Assembly (NCBI GenBank): GCA_963664035.2
Contig: OY760867.2
Location: 2,728,001 to 2,792,000 of the forward strand
Reading direction: 5' to 3'
Length of the DNA stretch: 64,000 nt
Source: G958296245 sp963664035
GTDB lineage: Bacteria > Chloroflexota > Dehalococcoidia > Lucifugimonadales > G958296245
How positions within the stretch are numbered: position 1 is the stretch's first letter; every line of letters begins with the position of its first letter. The notes beneath the pieces were generated by a model. The model did not search any database. It was not told where the DNA came from and saw only the letters and a list, made by a program, of their open reading frames with translations. This document shows, piece after piece, positions 52,950 to 62,008 of this stretch. A program made the translations under genes and the position numbers.

Positions 52950-54164
52950 ATGGATTCCGGTCACACAGCCTGGATGCTGACGGCCTCCGCCTTGGTGTTG
53001 CTGATGACGCCGGGGCTAGCGTTCTTCTACGGGGGCCTCGTCCGCGCCAGGAACGTCATCAGTACGCTCATGTACAGCTTCATCGCCATGGCCGTGGTGA
53101 GTATCGTATGGGTGCTGTGGGGTTACAGCCTGGCGTTCGGCGAGGGAAGCCCGGTAGTAGGGGACTTGAGCTTCTTCGGCCTGTCGGGCATCGACGTCAA
53201 CGACGTTGAGAACGGCATCCCCACGCTGCTGTTCGTCATATTCCAGATGATGTTCGCCATCATCACGCCTGCGCTCATCACGGGCGCGTTCGTGGAGCGC
53301 TTCAAGTTCACGACCTACCTGATATTCCTGGTGGCGTGGGTCACCCTCGTGTACGCCCCCGTCGCTCACTGGGTGTGGGGCGGAGGCTGGATCAGCGAGG
53401 TTGGGGACGGCGCGCTCGACTTTGCCGGCGGCACGGTGGTACACATAAACGCAGGGCTGGCCGCCGTGGCGGCTGCGCTGCTCGTCGGCAGGAGGCGAGA
53501 CCCTGGGGCCGAGCCCCACAACGTGCCCTACGTCATTCTTGGGGCCGCGCTGCTCTGGTTCGGGTGGTTCGGCTTCAACGCCGGCTCCGGCCTGGCCGCG
53601 GACGGGAAGGCCGTAAACGCCTTTCTGGTCACCAACACGGCCGCGGCGGCTGCGGCGCTGACGTGGGGCGTCATATCGCAGGTGCAGACGGGCCGCATGA
53701 GCGCCGTCGGGGTCGCCTCGGGCGCGGTCGCGGGCCTGGTGGCGATCACGCCGGCCTCCGGGTACGTCGGGGTGTACGGCGCGCTAGGCATAGGCGCAGG
53801 CGCCGGAGTCCTCTGCTACATAGCCGTCTACCTGAGGACCAAGACGCAGGTCGACGACGCGTTGGAGGTCTTCGCGGTCCACGGCGTAGGCGGCATCTGG
53901 GGCGCCATCGCGACCGGCATCTTCGCGGTGGCGGCGATAGGCGGCACGGCGGGCGCCATCGAGGGCAACGGCGGCCAGATCGTGACGCAGGTGGTGGCGG
54001 TCGTCGCCACGATGGTCTACTCGTTCGTGGCTACGCTGGTCATCCTGAAGGTGCTGGACCTGATACCGGGGCTCGGCCTGAGGGTGTCCACCGAAGCCGA
54101 GGACACCGGCCTGGACATAGCCTCTCACGGCGAGAGGGCATTCGTCAGCGACGGCGCCGACTAG
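52950..54164 (+). CDS. amt: Ammonium transporter
   Basis: 404 residues with about eleven transmembrane helices. AFFYGGLVRARNVISTLMYS, APVAHWVWGGGWI, GGTVVHINAGLAAVAAALLVG, LLWFGWFGFNAGSG and VHGVGGIWGAI carry the Amt signature and pore His region. ATG 52950 follows AGGGGGG. It brings in ammonium; PII (next gene) blocks it when nitrogen is plentiful. The 54-base gap and shared operator indicate one operon. Confidence 0.97.
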   Translation: MDSGHTAWMLTASALVLLMTPGLAFFYGGLVRARNVISTLMYSFIAMAVVSIVWVLWGYSLAFGEGSPVVGDLSFFGLSGIDVNDVENGIPTLLFVIFQMMFAIITPALITGAFVERFKFTTYLIFLVAWVTLVYAPVAHWVWGGGWISEVGDGALDFAGGTVVHINAGLAAVAAALLVGRRRDPGAEPHNVPYVILGAALLWFGWFGFNAGSGLAADGKAVNAFLVTNTAAAAAALTWGVISQVQTGRMSAVGVASGAVAGLVAITPASGYVGVYGALGIGAGAGVLCYIAVYLRTKTQVDDALEVFAVHGVGGIWGAIATGIFAVAAIGGTAGAIEGNGGQIVTQVVAVVATMVYSFVATLVILKVLDLIPGLGLRVSTEAEDTGLDIASHGERAFVSDGAD

Positions 54165-54218
54165 GTTACCGTGTTATCCGTCATTCCGGCGATTCCTGAG
54201 AACTGAGGTGAGCTTGCG

Positions 54219-54569
54219 ATGATAAAGATAGAAGCAATCGTCCGCCCCGAGCGGGTCAACTCGGTAACCGCGGCTTTGGAGCAGGCCGGATGCGGCGGCT
54301 TCCATTACCAGAACGTCACAGGCCAGGGGAAGCAGAGGGGGGTAATGGTCTTCACGGGCAGAGGGGCGCAGATGGTCAGGGCCGCGGGGTCCAAGACGCT
54401 GGTGGTGACCGTCATTCCCGACAGCCTGAAAGAAGCGGTCGTCAACGCCATCATAGGAGCGGCGAGAAGCCCCGACGGCGGGCAGATCGGCGACGGCAAG
54501 ATCTTCATATCGCGGGTGGAGGACGTGGTCCGCGTCCGCACCGGCGAGCATGGCGAGGTCGCTCTCTAG
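54219..54569 (+). CDS. glnK: Nitrogen regulatory protein P-II (GlnK/GlnB family)
   Basis: 116 residues. MIKIEAIVRPERVNSVTAAL and VVNAIIGAARSPDGGQIGDGKIF are the family signatures, the latter with the ATP-binding GKIF. The T-loop reads RGAQMVRAAGSK (residues 48-59), so the uridylylated Tyr51 of enteric PII proteins is replaced. It should bind ATP/ADP and 2-oxoglutarate and control Amt, but not by uridylylation at that site. It is adjacent to amt, as is normal for GlnK. Confidence 0.95.
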   Translation: MIKIEAIVRPERVNSVTAALEQAGCGGFHYQNVTGQGKQRGVMVFTGRGAQMVRAAGSKTLVVTVIPDSLKEAVVNAIIGAARSPDGGQIGDGKIFISRVEDVVRVRTGEHGEVAL

Positions 54570-54597
54570 CACCTAGCCTTGGCTCAGTATGGCAACG

Positions 54598-56307
54598 TCA
54601 CTCAGCGCTCCTCCGGCCGGCGTCTTCCGCGGCGGCCACGCGCGCGCCCTCGGCAACGTCCACCCAGCGCAGCCCTATGGCGCCGGCGACTATGATGACT
54701 ATGATGGAAGTCACCGCGACGCGCGTGTCGAACGCCGCCGCCACGAATACGTAGAGCGTCGGCCCGAACACGGCCGAGGCCCTGTTCATGAAGCCGAAGA
54801 ACGAGAAGAACTCCCCGCTGCGGGTCTCCGGCGTGATCTGGGCGAACAGGCTCCTTGCCAGCGCCTGGCTGCCTCCCAGCACGACGCCCAGACAGACCCC
54901 CAGCAGTACCCACTGGTAGCCCGCGTCCAGGCCCAGCGGCTCCCACAGCACTTTTCGGACAGTATCCGGCCACCAGTCCATAGGACCGTCTCCCAGGATC
55001 GAGGGGTGCCGCGGCCCCACGGCCGTCTCTCCGTCCAAAAAGCCCCCTTCTATCGAAATGGCGTAGGCCGAATGCTCCGACAGGTGGACGGCCTCCAGCA
55101 GCGCCCTGGCCCGTTCGGGTGAGAGCAGGTCGCCCTCGGCGACGTCGCGGCCCTCCAGGCGCCACGCCGATTCGGAGTCGGACTCCCCCAGATCGGGCAC
55201 GGCGTCCGCCGAGTAGGCGGCCGAGGCCGCTCGATACGTCAGCCGGTAGTCGAAATCGCCGTGCGCGGCGGGGACCAGCGGCGCTATCGCCACGCCGCCC
55301 GCCACTATCATTATCCAGCCGGCCAGGGCTACGGTTAGCGCGGTCTTCGTCGCCGTCCGGCGCGCCAGCCACGCGAAGGCCATCGCACCGCCGGCGGCAA
55401 CGAACTGGATGATCAGTATGGTGGCCATGTTGAAGGCCAGCGGTATGCCCAGCGTGTCCGCGGCGAAGGCGCCCGCGATCGCTATGACCGTCTGGACGCC
55501 GTCGTTGAACAGCAGGTAGACGCACAGGTAGACCAGCACCACCCTGAACCTACGGACCTGCCTGAAGGTGTGGAGGAGCTGGTTTACGGCCATGCTCGCC
55601 GCGCTCCACGGCGTCAGCCGGCCGGCGGGAGCGTGGAGGGTAGGCTCTGGCACCACCTTCAGCGTCCAGAGGGCCCACCCGAACCACCACACCCCCACGG
55701 AGGCTATCGACGCCCGTGTCACGAGGTCGGCGGCGTCGGTGTCCTGCGTCAGGAGGATCAGCGCAAGATGGACCAGCAGGAGCAGCCCGCCGCCCACGTA
55801 GCCGTAACCGAACCCCCTGCTGCTGACGTCGTCCAGGAGGGCGCGGGGCGCGACGTGGGGTAGGAGGGAGTTGTAGAAGACGAGGCTCCCGGCAAAGCCC
55901 ACGTTCGCCAGTATGAAGGTCCCCAGCAGCCAGGCCCACGGCTGGGAGGCATAGGCCGAGAAGAAGGCCAGGGCGGTGAAGAGCGAGCCCGCCGCCGCGT
56001 ACACGCCCAGCAGGGTCTTCTTCAGCGCCGCGCGGTCGGCTATGACGCCCAGGACGGGGCTCGACAGAGCGACGACGGCCGTCGATACGGCTACGCCCAA
56101 ACTCCACACGGCGCTGCCCGTTAACGTCAGCCCCAAGAAAGATGCGTCCTCGCCCAGGGATTCCTTGAAGAGGAAGACGAAGTATATGGGTATGATCGCG
56201 GCGACGCCGCTGGCGGAGAAGGCCGAGTTGGCCCAGTCGTACATGCACCAGGCGCGAATGATCCGGCGCTGTCGTACCGGCAGGTCTCCGACCGTCGTGG
56301 CTGACAT
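54598..56307 (-). CDS. MFS transporter of the UMF1/Atg22 type
   Basis: 569 residues. RRIIRAWCMYDWANSAFSAS is the UMF1/Atg22 signature, with VLGVIADRAALKKTLLG in the next loop. About twelve helices in two halves, with a long central extramembrane region (about residues 350-440) not seen in shorter members. Atg22-like proteins in yeast export amino acids from the vacuole; bacterial function is unknown. Confidence 0.9.
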   Translation of the reverse strand: MSATTVGDLPVRQRRIIRAWCMYDWANSAFSASGVAAIIPIYFVFLFKESLGEDASFLGLTLTGSAVWSLGVAVSTAVVALSSPVLGVIADRAALKKTLLGVYAAAGSLFTALAFFSAYASQPWAWLLGTFILANVGFAGSLVFYNSLLPHVAPRALLDDVSSRGFGYGYVGGGLLLLVHLALILLTQDTDAADLVTRASIASVGVWWFGWALWTLKVVPEPTLHAPAGRLTPWSAASMAVNQLLHTFRQVRRFRVVLVYLCVYLLFNDGVQTVIAIAGAFAADTLGIPLAFNMATILIIQFVAAGGAMAFAWLARRTATKTALTVALAGWIMIVAGGVAIAPLVPAAHGDFDYRLTYRAASAAYSADAVPDLGESDSESAWRLEGRDVAEGDLLSPERARALLEAVHLSEHSAYAISIEGGFLDGETAVGPRHPSILGDGPMDWWPDTVRKVLWEPLGLDAGYQWVLLGVCLGVVLGGSQALARSLFAQITPETRSGEFFSFFGFMNRASAVFGPTLYVFVAAAFDTRVAVTSIIVIIVAGAIGLRWVDVAEGARVAAAEDAGRRSAE

Positions 56308-56344
56308 AGAGCGCTCCCTCCTCGATAACCGGCGGCGCCCGCCG

Positions 56345-57547
56345 CTATGCTACTACCAGCGGCACGAGCACCTCCGCCGGGCTGAGGCCGGAGTGGTACC
56401 CGACGTGCGGCTTGCCTTCGGCGGACCGCGTCGGCCAGCCGTACAGGAGCACGTCCGCGCCCAGGGAGACGGCTACGAAGGAGCCAATCCTCCGCCGGGT
56501 CTCGTCCGAGAGGCGCCCGGGGCCGAGCAGCTCCATCTCCTCCGCTTCGCCGACGGCAACCAGGAGGAACCGCTCTCCGAACCGGCCGCGGAACACGTCC
56601 TGGAACTCGGCTTCCTTGCCCTCGCGCACGTGGAAGTAGATGACCCGGCTGTCGCCGGACGGCTCGCGCTCCAGCAACTTCATGATCGGGTCGGGGGCGC
56701 CGATGACGTGGATTTCGTCTTCCCGGGCGTCGAGGCTGCCATGGTCCGCGGTCATGACGATGCGCGCGCGGCCCGCTACGGCTGCCGCCAGGCCTTCCAG
56801 CGCCTGTCCGAGCGCGGCCGCGGCTGCCAGCGTGCGGGGATGGGAGAACCCGTACTCGTGGCCCAACGCGTCGACGTGGGGCACGTACAGGTAGGTGAAG
56901 GTGGGCGCCGAGGCCGCTCTCACCCTGGCCGCCGCACCTTCGACGGCTTCGGCCAAGGAGGAGTAGCCCGCCCGTGGGGTGCCTCCGCTCAGGTATCCGG
57001 AGAAGGTGCTGTAAGCGAACTCCTCCGGCACGAACGAGAGGCTGGACCTGTCTGCGTTCGCCAGCAGCGACGGGACGGGAAAAGCGTCGGGGACGGTCAG
57101 GCCGAGGCCGGCGAGTGGGGTCTCGTCGACCGTCCGGACGAACGGGATTATCGTCGTCACCGCGCCTGCCTTGGGGACGTAGGTGTACCACCCGACGGCG
57201 GCGTGCCGGGCGGGCCACTCTCCGGTGGCCATGGAGGTGAACGCCGAGGCGGTGGTGGAGGGTATCACGGTGTGGAGGGTGGCCGCCGCGCGCCGCCGCG
57301 GGAACGAGTCGGGGTCCAGCGATTCGAGCGTCACCGCCCCGAAGCCGTCGGCGGCTACGAATACCAGGTGGTCCGCGGGGCCTATCAACCCGGCTATCGT
57401 CTCCGCGCCCTGGGCCATGGGGCGGCCGGACGCGCCGACCGCGGACGCCACCGCGTTCCCAAAGTCGACGACGCTGAGCGTGTCCCCGGACGGCTTGAGC
57501 AGCCGCCCGGCCCTGAACTCGGCCTCCAGCCTGTCGCAGTCCCTCAT
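56345..57547 (-). CDS. Alkaline phosphatase superfamily (nucleotide pyrophosphatase/phosphodiesterase-like) protein
   Basis: 400 residues. The nucleophile Thr lies in VIPSTTASAFTSMATGEWPA, metal residues in FVAADGFGA, VPHVDALGHEYG and MTADHGSLD. This is the NPP-type arrangement, so it should hydrolyse phosphodiesters or pyrophosphates. There is no signal peptide. ATG 57547 with CGGAGG upstream. It follows 37 bases after the start of the divergent... the Atg22-type gene lies downstream on the same strand, 37 bases after this gene's stop, so they may form an operon. Confidence 0.87.
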   Translation of the reverse strand: MRDCDRLEAEFRAGRLLKPSGDTLSVVDFGNAVASAVGASGRPMAQGAETIAGLIGPADHLVFVAADGFGAVTLESLDPDSFPRRRAAATLHTVIPSTTASAFTSMATGEWPARHAAVGWYTYVPKAGAVTTIIPFVRTVDETPLAGLGLTVPDAFPVPSLLANADRSSLSFVPEEFAYSTFSGYLSGGTPRAGYSSLAEAVEGAAARVRAASAPTFTYLYVPHVDALGHEYGFSHPRTLAAAAALGQALEGLAAAVAGRARIVMTADHGSLDAREDEIHVIGAPDPIMKLLEREPSGDSRVIYFHVREGKEAEFQDVFRGRFGERFLLVAVGEAEEMELLGPGRLSDETRRRIGSFVAVSLGADVLLYGWPTRSAEGKPHVGYHSGLSPAEVLVPLVVA

Positions 57548-57687
57548 AGAGCCTCCGCGTGACGCCGCATAGTCGGGGCGGGAAGCCCCGGTCCACGGCG
57601 CATTATACGGCAGGGGAGAGGGCGGCGGCATGAGGCCAAGCCGCGCCCGGCTTCACGCTTGCGTTCTCGGCGCTTTCGGTCTACGGT

Positions 57688-57954
57688 ATGACCATGGATG
57701 TTTCAATCAATGAGCGGAACCTTGCCCACATCAGGCGCAAGGTCGAGTCCGGCAAATACTCGTCGACTGACGACGTGATCGGCAATGCCCTTGCGCTGCT
57801 GGACGAGCGCGACGAGGCCCTGGAGTCTGAGTTGGCCGAGATGCGCGAAAGTGTGCGGCGAGGCACGGAGCAGGCCGACGGCGGTCAGACCGTTCCTGCC
57901 GGAGAGGTGTTCGACCAACTACGGCGGCGCAACGCCGCGATGGCTAGACGATGA
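57688..57954 (+). CDS. ParD/CopG-type antitoxin (no adjacent toxin)
   Basis: 88 residues: MDVSINERNLAHIRRKVESG and YSSTDDVIGNALALLDERDE form the ribbon-helix-helix of ParD-like antitoxins. A flexible toxin-binding tail follows. No ParE-type gene is downstream; the next gene is convergent and its 3' end overlaps by 11 bases. ATG 57688 or 57694 could be the start. Confidence 0.8.
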   Translation: MTMDVSINERNLAHIRRKVESGKYSSTDDVIGNALALLDERDEALESELAEMRESVRRGTEQADGGQTVPAGEVFDQLRRRNAAMARR

Positions 57955-58891
57955 CGCTGACGGGGGCGCCGGCGGTGTAGACCTCGTGGGCGGAGGCTAC
58001 TATGGACGGGTCCGGGGCGTAGGCCACCTCACCGTCCTTGCCCTCGTAGTCGATGACGTGGAGCACGTGGCGCATCGCGTTGATGCGGGCGCGCATCTTG
58101 TCGTCGGACTTGATGATGGTCCAGGGGGCGGCGTCGCGGTGGGTAAGCATGAACATCGCCTCCTTCGCCTCGGTGTACTCCTCCCACTTGTCCTTGGACA
58201 GCAGGTCGATGGGGCTGACCTTCCAGTGCTTGAGCGGGTCCTTCGCCCGCTTCTCGAACCGCCTGAGCTGCTCGTGCCGGCTCACCGAGAAGTAGAGCTT
58301 GATTAGCTGTATCCCGGCATCGACGATCATCTTCTCCAGCGCCGGCGCCTGCTCGAGGAAGAGCCGGTACTCATCTTCGGTTGAGAAGCCCATCACCCGC
58401 TCGACTCCCGCGCGGTTGTACCAGGAGCGGTCGAACAGGACGATCTCGCCGGCGGTGGGGAAGTTGGCGATGTAGCGCTGGAAGTACCACTGGCCAGCCT
58501 CCACGTCCGACGGCTTGTCCAGGGCCACGACGCGGGCGCTGCGCGGGTTCCAGTGCTCCATGAAGCGCCGGATGGTGCCGCCCTTGCCGGCGGCGTCCCG
58601 GCCCTCGAAGACGATGATGACGCGCTTGCCGGACTCCTTGACCCAGTTTTGGAGCTTGACGAGCTCGACCTGGAGGGGGAGCTTGTGACGGTAGTACTCC
58701 TTGCTCCTCATGCGGCGAGCGTAGGGGTAGAGGTTCTCGCGGAAGTACTTGACCCGGTTCTCGGGGCTGATGTTCAGCGGGTCGGCGAGAGGCAGGGCGT
58801 CCGGTATGTTCGGGCGCTTCTTCTTCTTGGCCTCGTGGCCGTTCTGGCGGAAGCCCTTTCGGTTGCCGTTGACGCGGTTCTTCTTGCCCAT
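57944..58891 (-). CDS. ppk2: Polyphosphate kinase 2
   Basis: 315 residues. A Lys-rich N-terminus, then FEGRDAAGKGG (Walker A, residues 95-105), GQWYFQRYIANFPTAGEIVLFDRSWYNRAGVERVMGF (described in full only as family motif; key part FDRSWYNRAGVE) and HRDAAPWTIIKSDDKMRAR. PPK2 transfers phosphate between polyphosphate and nucleotides. Single-domain form. It is expressed alone on the minus strand. Confidence 0.95.
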   Translation of the reverse strand: MGKKNRVNGNRKGFRQNGHEAKKKKRPNIPDALPLADPLNISPENRVKYFRENLYPYARRMRSKEYYRHKLPLQVELVKLQNWVKESGKRVIIVFEGRDAAGKGGTIRRFMEHWNPRSARVVALDKPSDVEAGQWYFQRYIANFPTAGEIVLFDRSWYNRAGVERVMGFSTEDEYRLFLEQAPALEKMIVDAGIQLIKLYFSVSRHEQLRRFEKRAKDPLKHWKVSPIDLLSKDKWEEYTEAKEAMFMLTHRDAAPWTIIKSDDKMRARINAMRHVLHVIDYEGKDGEVAYAPDPSIVASAHEVYTAGAPVSVIV

Positions 58892-58989
58892 CGTCCGACC
58901 TTGCCCCAGTCGCCTCGATTCGTTCGTGAAGCAGATATCTTAGGGCGGATTCGGAGAAAGCGCAACCTCTGGGCTCCGCCGGGGATGGA

Positions 58990-59007
58990 TTCCCGCGTTC
59001 GCGGGAA
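58990..59007. repeat. Short palindrome, repeat family E
   Basis: TTCCCGCG pairs with CGCGGGAA across two bases, followed by CGACGGAGGTGGGGACTTGG which resembles the right end of repeat A. It lies in the 721-base gap 58892-59612, where I see only this palindrome, repeat B copy 3 and a candidate promoter. Confidence 0.5.
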
Positions 59008-59336
59008 CGACGGAGGTGGGGACTTGGGCTCGCCCGGATCGGCGGCGAGGGCGGCGGCGCTCACCCGGGGGCGGGGCGAAAAATATGTTCCATTCTGTTC
59101 CATTTCGTTCCATTTCCTATCTGGGCCTGGGATCTCTTGGGGCGGTGTCGGAGCGCCCGTGGACTACGAACGGAGCATGAACGGGGCGCATTCGGACGAA
59201 GTTGGAACGGCGCTCCGGGCGTCGGCTGCGGCCTGCCGGCCGGCCAGGCAGGCGGCGCACGGTATTTGGGTTGGCGTGCATGGAGGATATGTTAGCACGG
59301 GCGTTCGCGGGCGTCAAGGACTGCGTCACGGGCGAC

Positions 59337-59453
59337 ACTGTTCAGAGTTGGTGTGTTCCTCGTCCAGGGCGCCCACAAGGGACGCCCCTACGATACAGCT
59401 TCCATCCCGTAGGGTGCAGCCCTTGTGGCTGCCCTCCCGTACTCTGAACAGTT
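59337..59453 (-). repeat. MITE-like repeat family B, copy 3 (inverted)
   Basis: ACTGTTCAGAGT at the left and ACTCTGAACAGT at the right are perfect 12-base terminal inverted repeats; the interior is the reverse complement of copy 1, 117 bases long. This is the best-bounded copy. Confidence 0.82.
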
Positions 59454-59499
59454 ACACACGGGCGACGGATGGCGGCTGCCGATGGTTGCCTTCGTGGAT

Positions 59500-59529
59500 T
59501 TGACGAACGGCTGTCGAATGTGGTACGAA
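59500..59529 (+). promoter_or_regulatory. Candidate promoter of the secreted protease operon
   Basis: TTGACG (59500-59505) and TACGAA (59524-59529), 18-base spacer, 84 bases before the start codon. Confidence 0.35.
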
Positions 59530-59612
59530 TTACGCATCGACCCTGGCGGCCTTCCGTGGTATTGCGTTGAAACCGGTCTGAGTGCTGACGTAGCTGTGGA
59601 AAGGGGTCGGCA

Positions 59613-61994
59613 ATGGCCCACCGCCCCATCGTCGTCGGTCTGCCGGCGCCCTCCTGCGTCGTCGCCCTGCTGCTCGCGGCCACCGCGCTGGGGCAGGAGG
59701 AGGAGGACGGCCAGGGCAGCTACGATCCCAGGTGTGATCCTCCTGTCGAGCCTATCAATTACCCCATCTGCTTCCCGCCCACGCCTACGCCTAGACCCAC
59801 CGCCACACCCACGCCAAGGCCCACCGCTACGCCAAGGCCCACCGCCACGCCAAGGCCCACCGCTACACCGAGACCCACCGCTACGCCAAGGCCCACCGCC
59901 ACGCCGAGGCCCACCGCTACGCCAAGGCCCACCGCCACGCCAAGGCCCACCGCTACGCCGAGACCCACGAATACACCAAGGCCAACCGCTACGCCCACGC
60001 CGTCGCTGCCGCGCCCGCCGGCGCCTTCGGGCGTGGGGGCGACTCCTTCGGGCAAGACTTCCATAACGGTGAGCTGGGGCTCGCGCAGCGGCATATTACG
60101 GTACTGGTTGCAGCTCAGAGCCGGCGCGACCGGCCCGTGGAGCACGGTCAGCCAGTACGTGTCTGGCACGAGCCGCAACGTCCACTCGCTTTCGTGCGGA
60201 ACGACCTACTACTTCAGGGTGAGCGCCCGCGGCGACGGGTCCACGTACAGCTACTCATGGAGCGCGTGGTCGTACACGTCCGCGACGATAAGCTGCGCGA
60301 CTCCCACGCCCACGGCTACGCCTACGCCTGGTGCATCCGGCAAGCTGCTCGTGAGCCGTGCGACGATAGGGATTGGAGAGACGACGTGGGTGAGGGCGGA
60401 CAGCGCGAGCCTATCGCCCCCGGGGGTTTTGGTGAGCATCGAATTTCCTCCCAGCAGGCTCACGGACCAGAGTGAGTGTCCTGCCGGCCCCGACGACTCC
60501 ACTGCCGCGGGCCTGGTCCGAGATAGGTCGTCGCTGACACTGATGGGATGTTTCGAGGGAGCGGCGCTGGTGAAATTGCTGAGACGCAGCGACCACGACG
60601 AGATTGACAGGGCGACCATCACCGTCGTGTCCGGTACGCCCACGCCGGCAGATACGCCTACACCCACGCCGACACCTACAGCGACGGCCACGCCCACGCC
60701 CACGCCCACGCCCACACCGACACCTACGCCCACAGCTACGCCCACAGCTACACCCACTCCTACGCCCACACCGACACCTACAGCTACAGCTACGCCCACC
60801 CCCACGGCTACACCTACACCTACACCTACACCTACACCTACACCTACACCTACACCCACGCCCACGGCTACATCCACGCCACCGCCACCCACAGATACGC
60901 CAGTGCCGCCCACAAATACGCCAGTGCCACCGCCCCCCGATACACCCACGCCGGTACCACTTACGCCCACACCCACACCTACACCCAACTCGACCACCTG
61001 TCAGGCGGTCGAGTTCACGACGCCGATACGACCGGGCGCGACCATTGAGCACGACGGCAACTGGAGCACGGCGTGCAGGCACTTCCGGTTCCTGGTATCG
61101 ACGACCACCCACATGATCGCTGACCTGGACGGCGACACGTCGCTCCAGCTCCGCAAGACCTCCAGCGACTGGCGCAGGACGCTCCAGGACTATGGGCGCT
61201 CCAGCAGCAATCCCGAACCCAATGGACTGGCAACCCGGATCGGGCGCACCGTCCCGGCGGGTTGGTACGTGCTGGTGGCAAAGCTCGACAACCCGCAGAG
61301 CGGAGGGCCCGGCAAGAAGCTCGGACTGGACATATACGGTCACGACGCCGCCCTTCTGGACGGCGCTCATCAGCCGGACTTCGCTGTGGGCTACCAGTTG
61401 AACGATAACCTGACGCAAGATATGGAGGACGAATTGCGGTGGGCTATCAAGGTATGGGACGACGCCCTTAGCCCGGGCTGGCCCGACATCAACTTCTGCG
61501 AGTGGCCGGAGCGCCCGAAGACCAACGACGCGTGTGTCCTGCTCAACTACGACAAACAGGTGGTCTCCATGCGCATGGCGTCGCCCTACGAGTGCGGCGA
61601 TGTCGTCGCCTGCGTCGCACACAACCCGCCGTCAGGCAGCGACCCACATCTCATTAACGTGGTGCTCCGGCTGGAGAATCCCGGCACGGGAATCCTCTAC
61701 GATGATCCCAAACGACCCAAAGTCGTCTTCGTATGGACTAAGAACTACAACCTGCATCTCGACCCGGTGCCGCTCTTGCCCGGACGTTATTACTGGTGGC
61801 TCGGCGGAACCATGCTGCATGAAGTCGGGCATACCATAGGGGCAGAGGACCAGGGATCTCACACATTGGCTCGGTTCAGGGAGGACGCCATCATGGGCTT
61901 CGGCTGGGACAACGAAGACTATACAGCGATCACGAGCGACGACATCGAGATCATCCACCAGCTCTACCGACACGCGGGCGGCGGGAAGCACTGA
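59613..61994 (+). CDS. Secreted metzincin-like metalloprotease with Pro-Thr linkers and fibronectin-type domain
   Basis: 793 residues. A signal peptide (residues 1-27, ending ATALGQ) is followed by a PTATPR linker (residues 55-130), a fibronectin type III-like domain (about 135-230), a small Cys-containing domain (about 240-345), a second Pro-Thr linker (about 350-460), a beta-rich domain like the pre-peptidase C-terminal type (CRHFRFLVSTT...GWYVLVAKLDN) and a protease domain with H736-E737-V-G-H740-T-I-G743-A-E-D746 (HExxHxxGxxD) and Met-turn Met761 (AIMGFG). The third zinc ligand Asp is as in snapalysin. AGGGG is seven bases before the ATG. It probably digests extracellular protein. Confidence 0.82.
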   Translation: MAHRPIVVGLPAPSCVVALLLAATALGQEEEDGQGSYDPRCDPPVEPINYPICFPPTPTPRPTATPTPRPTATPRPTATPRPTATPRPTATPRPTATPRPTATPRPTATPRPTATPRPTNTPRPTATPTPSLPRPPAPSGVGATPSGKTSITVSWGSRSGILRYWLQLRAGATGPWSTVSQYVSGTSRNVHSLSCGTTYYFRVSARGDGSTYSYSWSAWSYTSATISCATPTPTATPTPGASGKLLVSRATIGIGETTWVRADSASLSPPGVLVSIEFPPSRLTDQSECPAGPDDSTAAGLVRDRSSLTLMGCFEGAALVKLLRRSDHDEIDRATITVVSGTPTPADTPTPTPTPTATATPTPTPTPTPTPTPTATPTATPTPTPTPTPTATATPTPTATPTPTPTPTPTPTPTPTPTATSTPPPPTDTPVPPTNTPVPPPPDTPTPVPLTPTPTPTPNSTTCQAVEFTTPIRPGATIEHDGNWSTACRHFRFLVSTTTHMIADLDGDTSLQLRKTSSDWRRTLQDYGRSSSNPEPNGLATRIGRTVPAGWYVLVAKLDNPQSGGPGKKLGLDIYGHDAALLDGAHQPDFAVGYQLNDNLTQDMEDELRWAIKVWDDALSPGWPDINFCEWPERPKTNDACVLLNYDKQVVSMRMASPYECGDVVACVAHNPPSGSDPHLINVVLRLENPGTGILYDDPKRPKVVFVWTKNYNLHLDPVPLLPGRYYWWLGGTMLHEVGHTIGAEDQGSHTLARFREDAIMGFGWDNEDYTAITSDDIEIIHQLYRHAGGGKH
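59788..60000 (+). repeat. 18-bp tandem repeat encoding the first Pro-Thr linker
   Basis: CCCACCGCTACGCCAAGG units, about ten to eleven copies with third-base changes, encode PTATPR. Confidence 0.85.
60650..60990 (+). repeat. Degenerate 6-bp repeat encoding the second Pro-Thr linker
   Basis: CCYACR-type hexamers encode runs of TPTP with occasional A and S. A similar shorter tract lies at 63471-63613 in the next gene. Confidence 0.8.
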
Positions 61995-62008
61995 CTGGGA
62001 GGCGGGAC

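Noticed and set aside
59425..59612. Possible small coding region upstream of the metalloprotease gene
   Set aside because: The frame includes repeat B sequence and runs on into the shadow of the protease linker; no ribosome site supports it. The TTGACG/TACGAA pair there is better read as a promoter.
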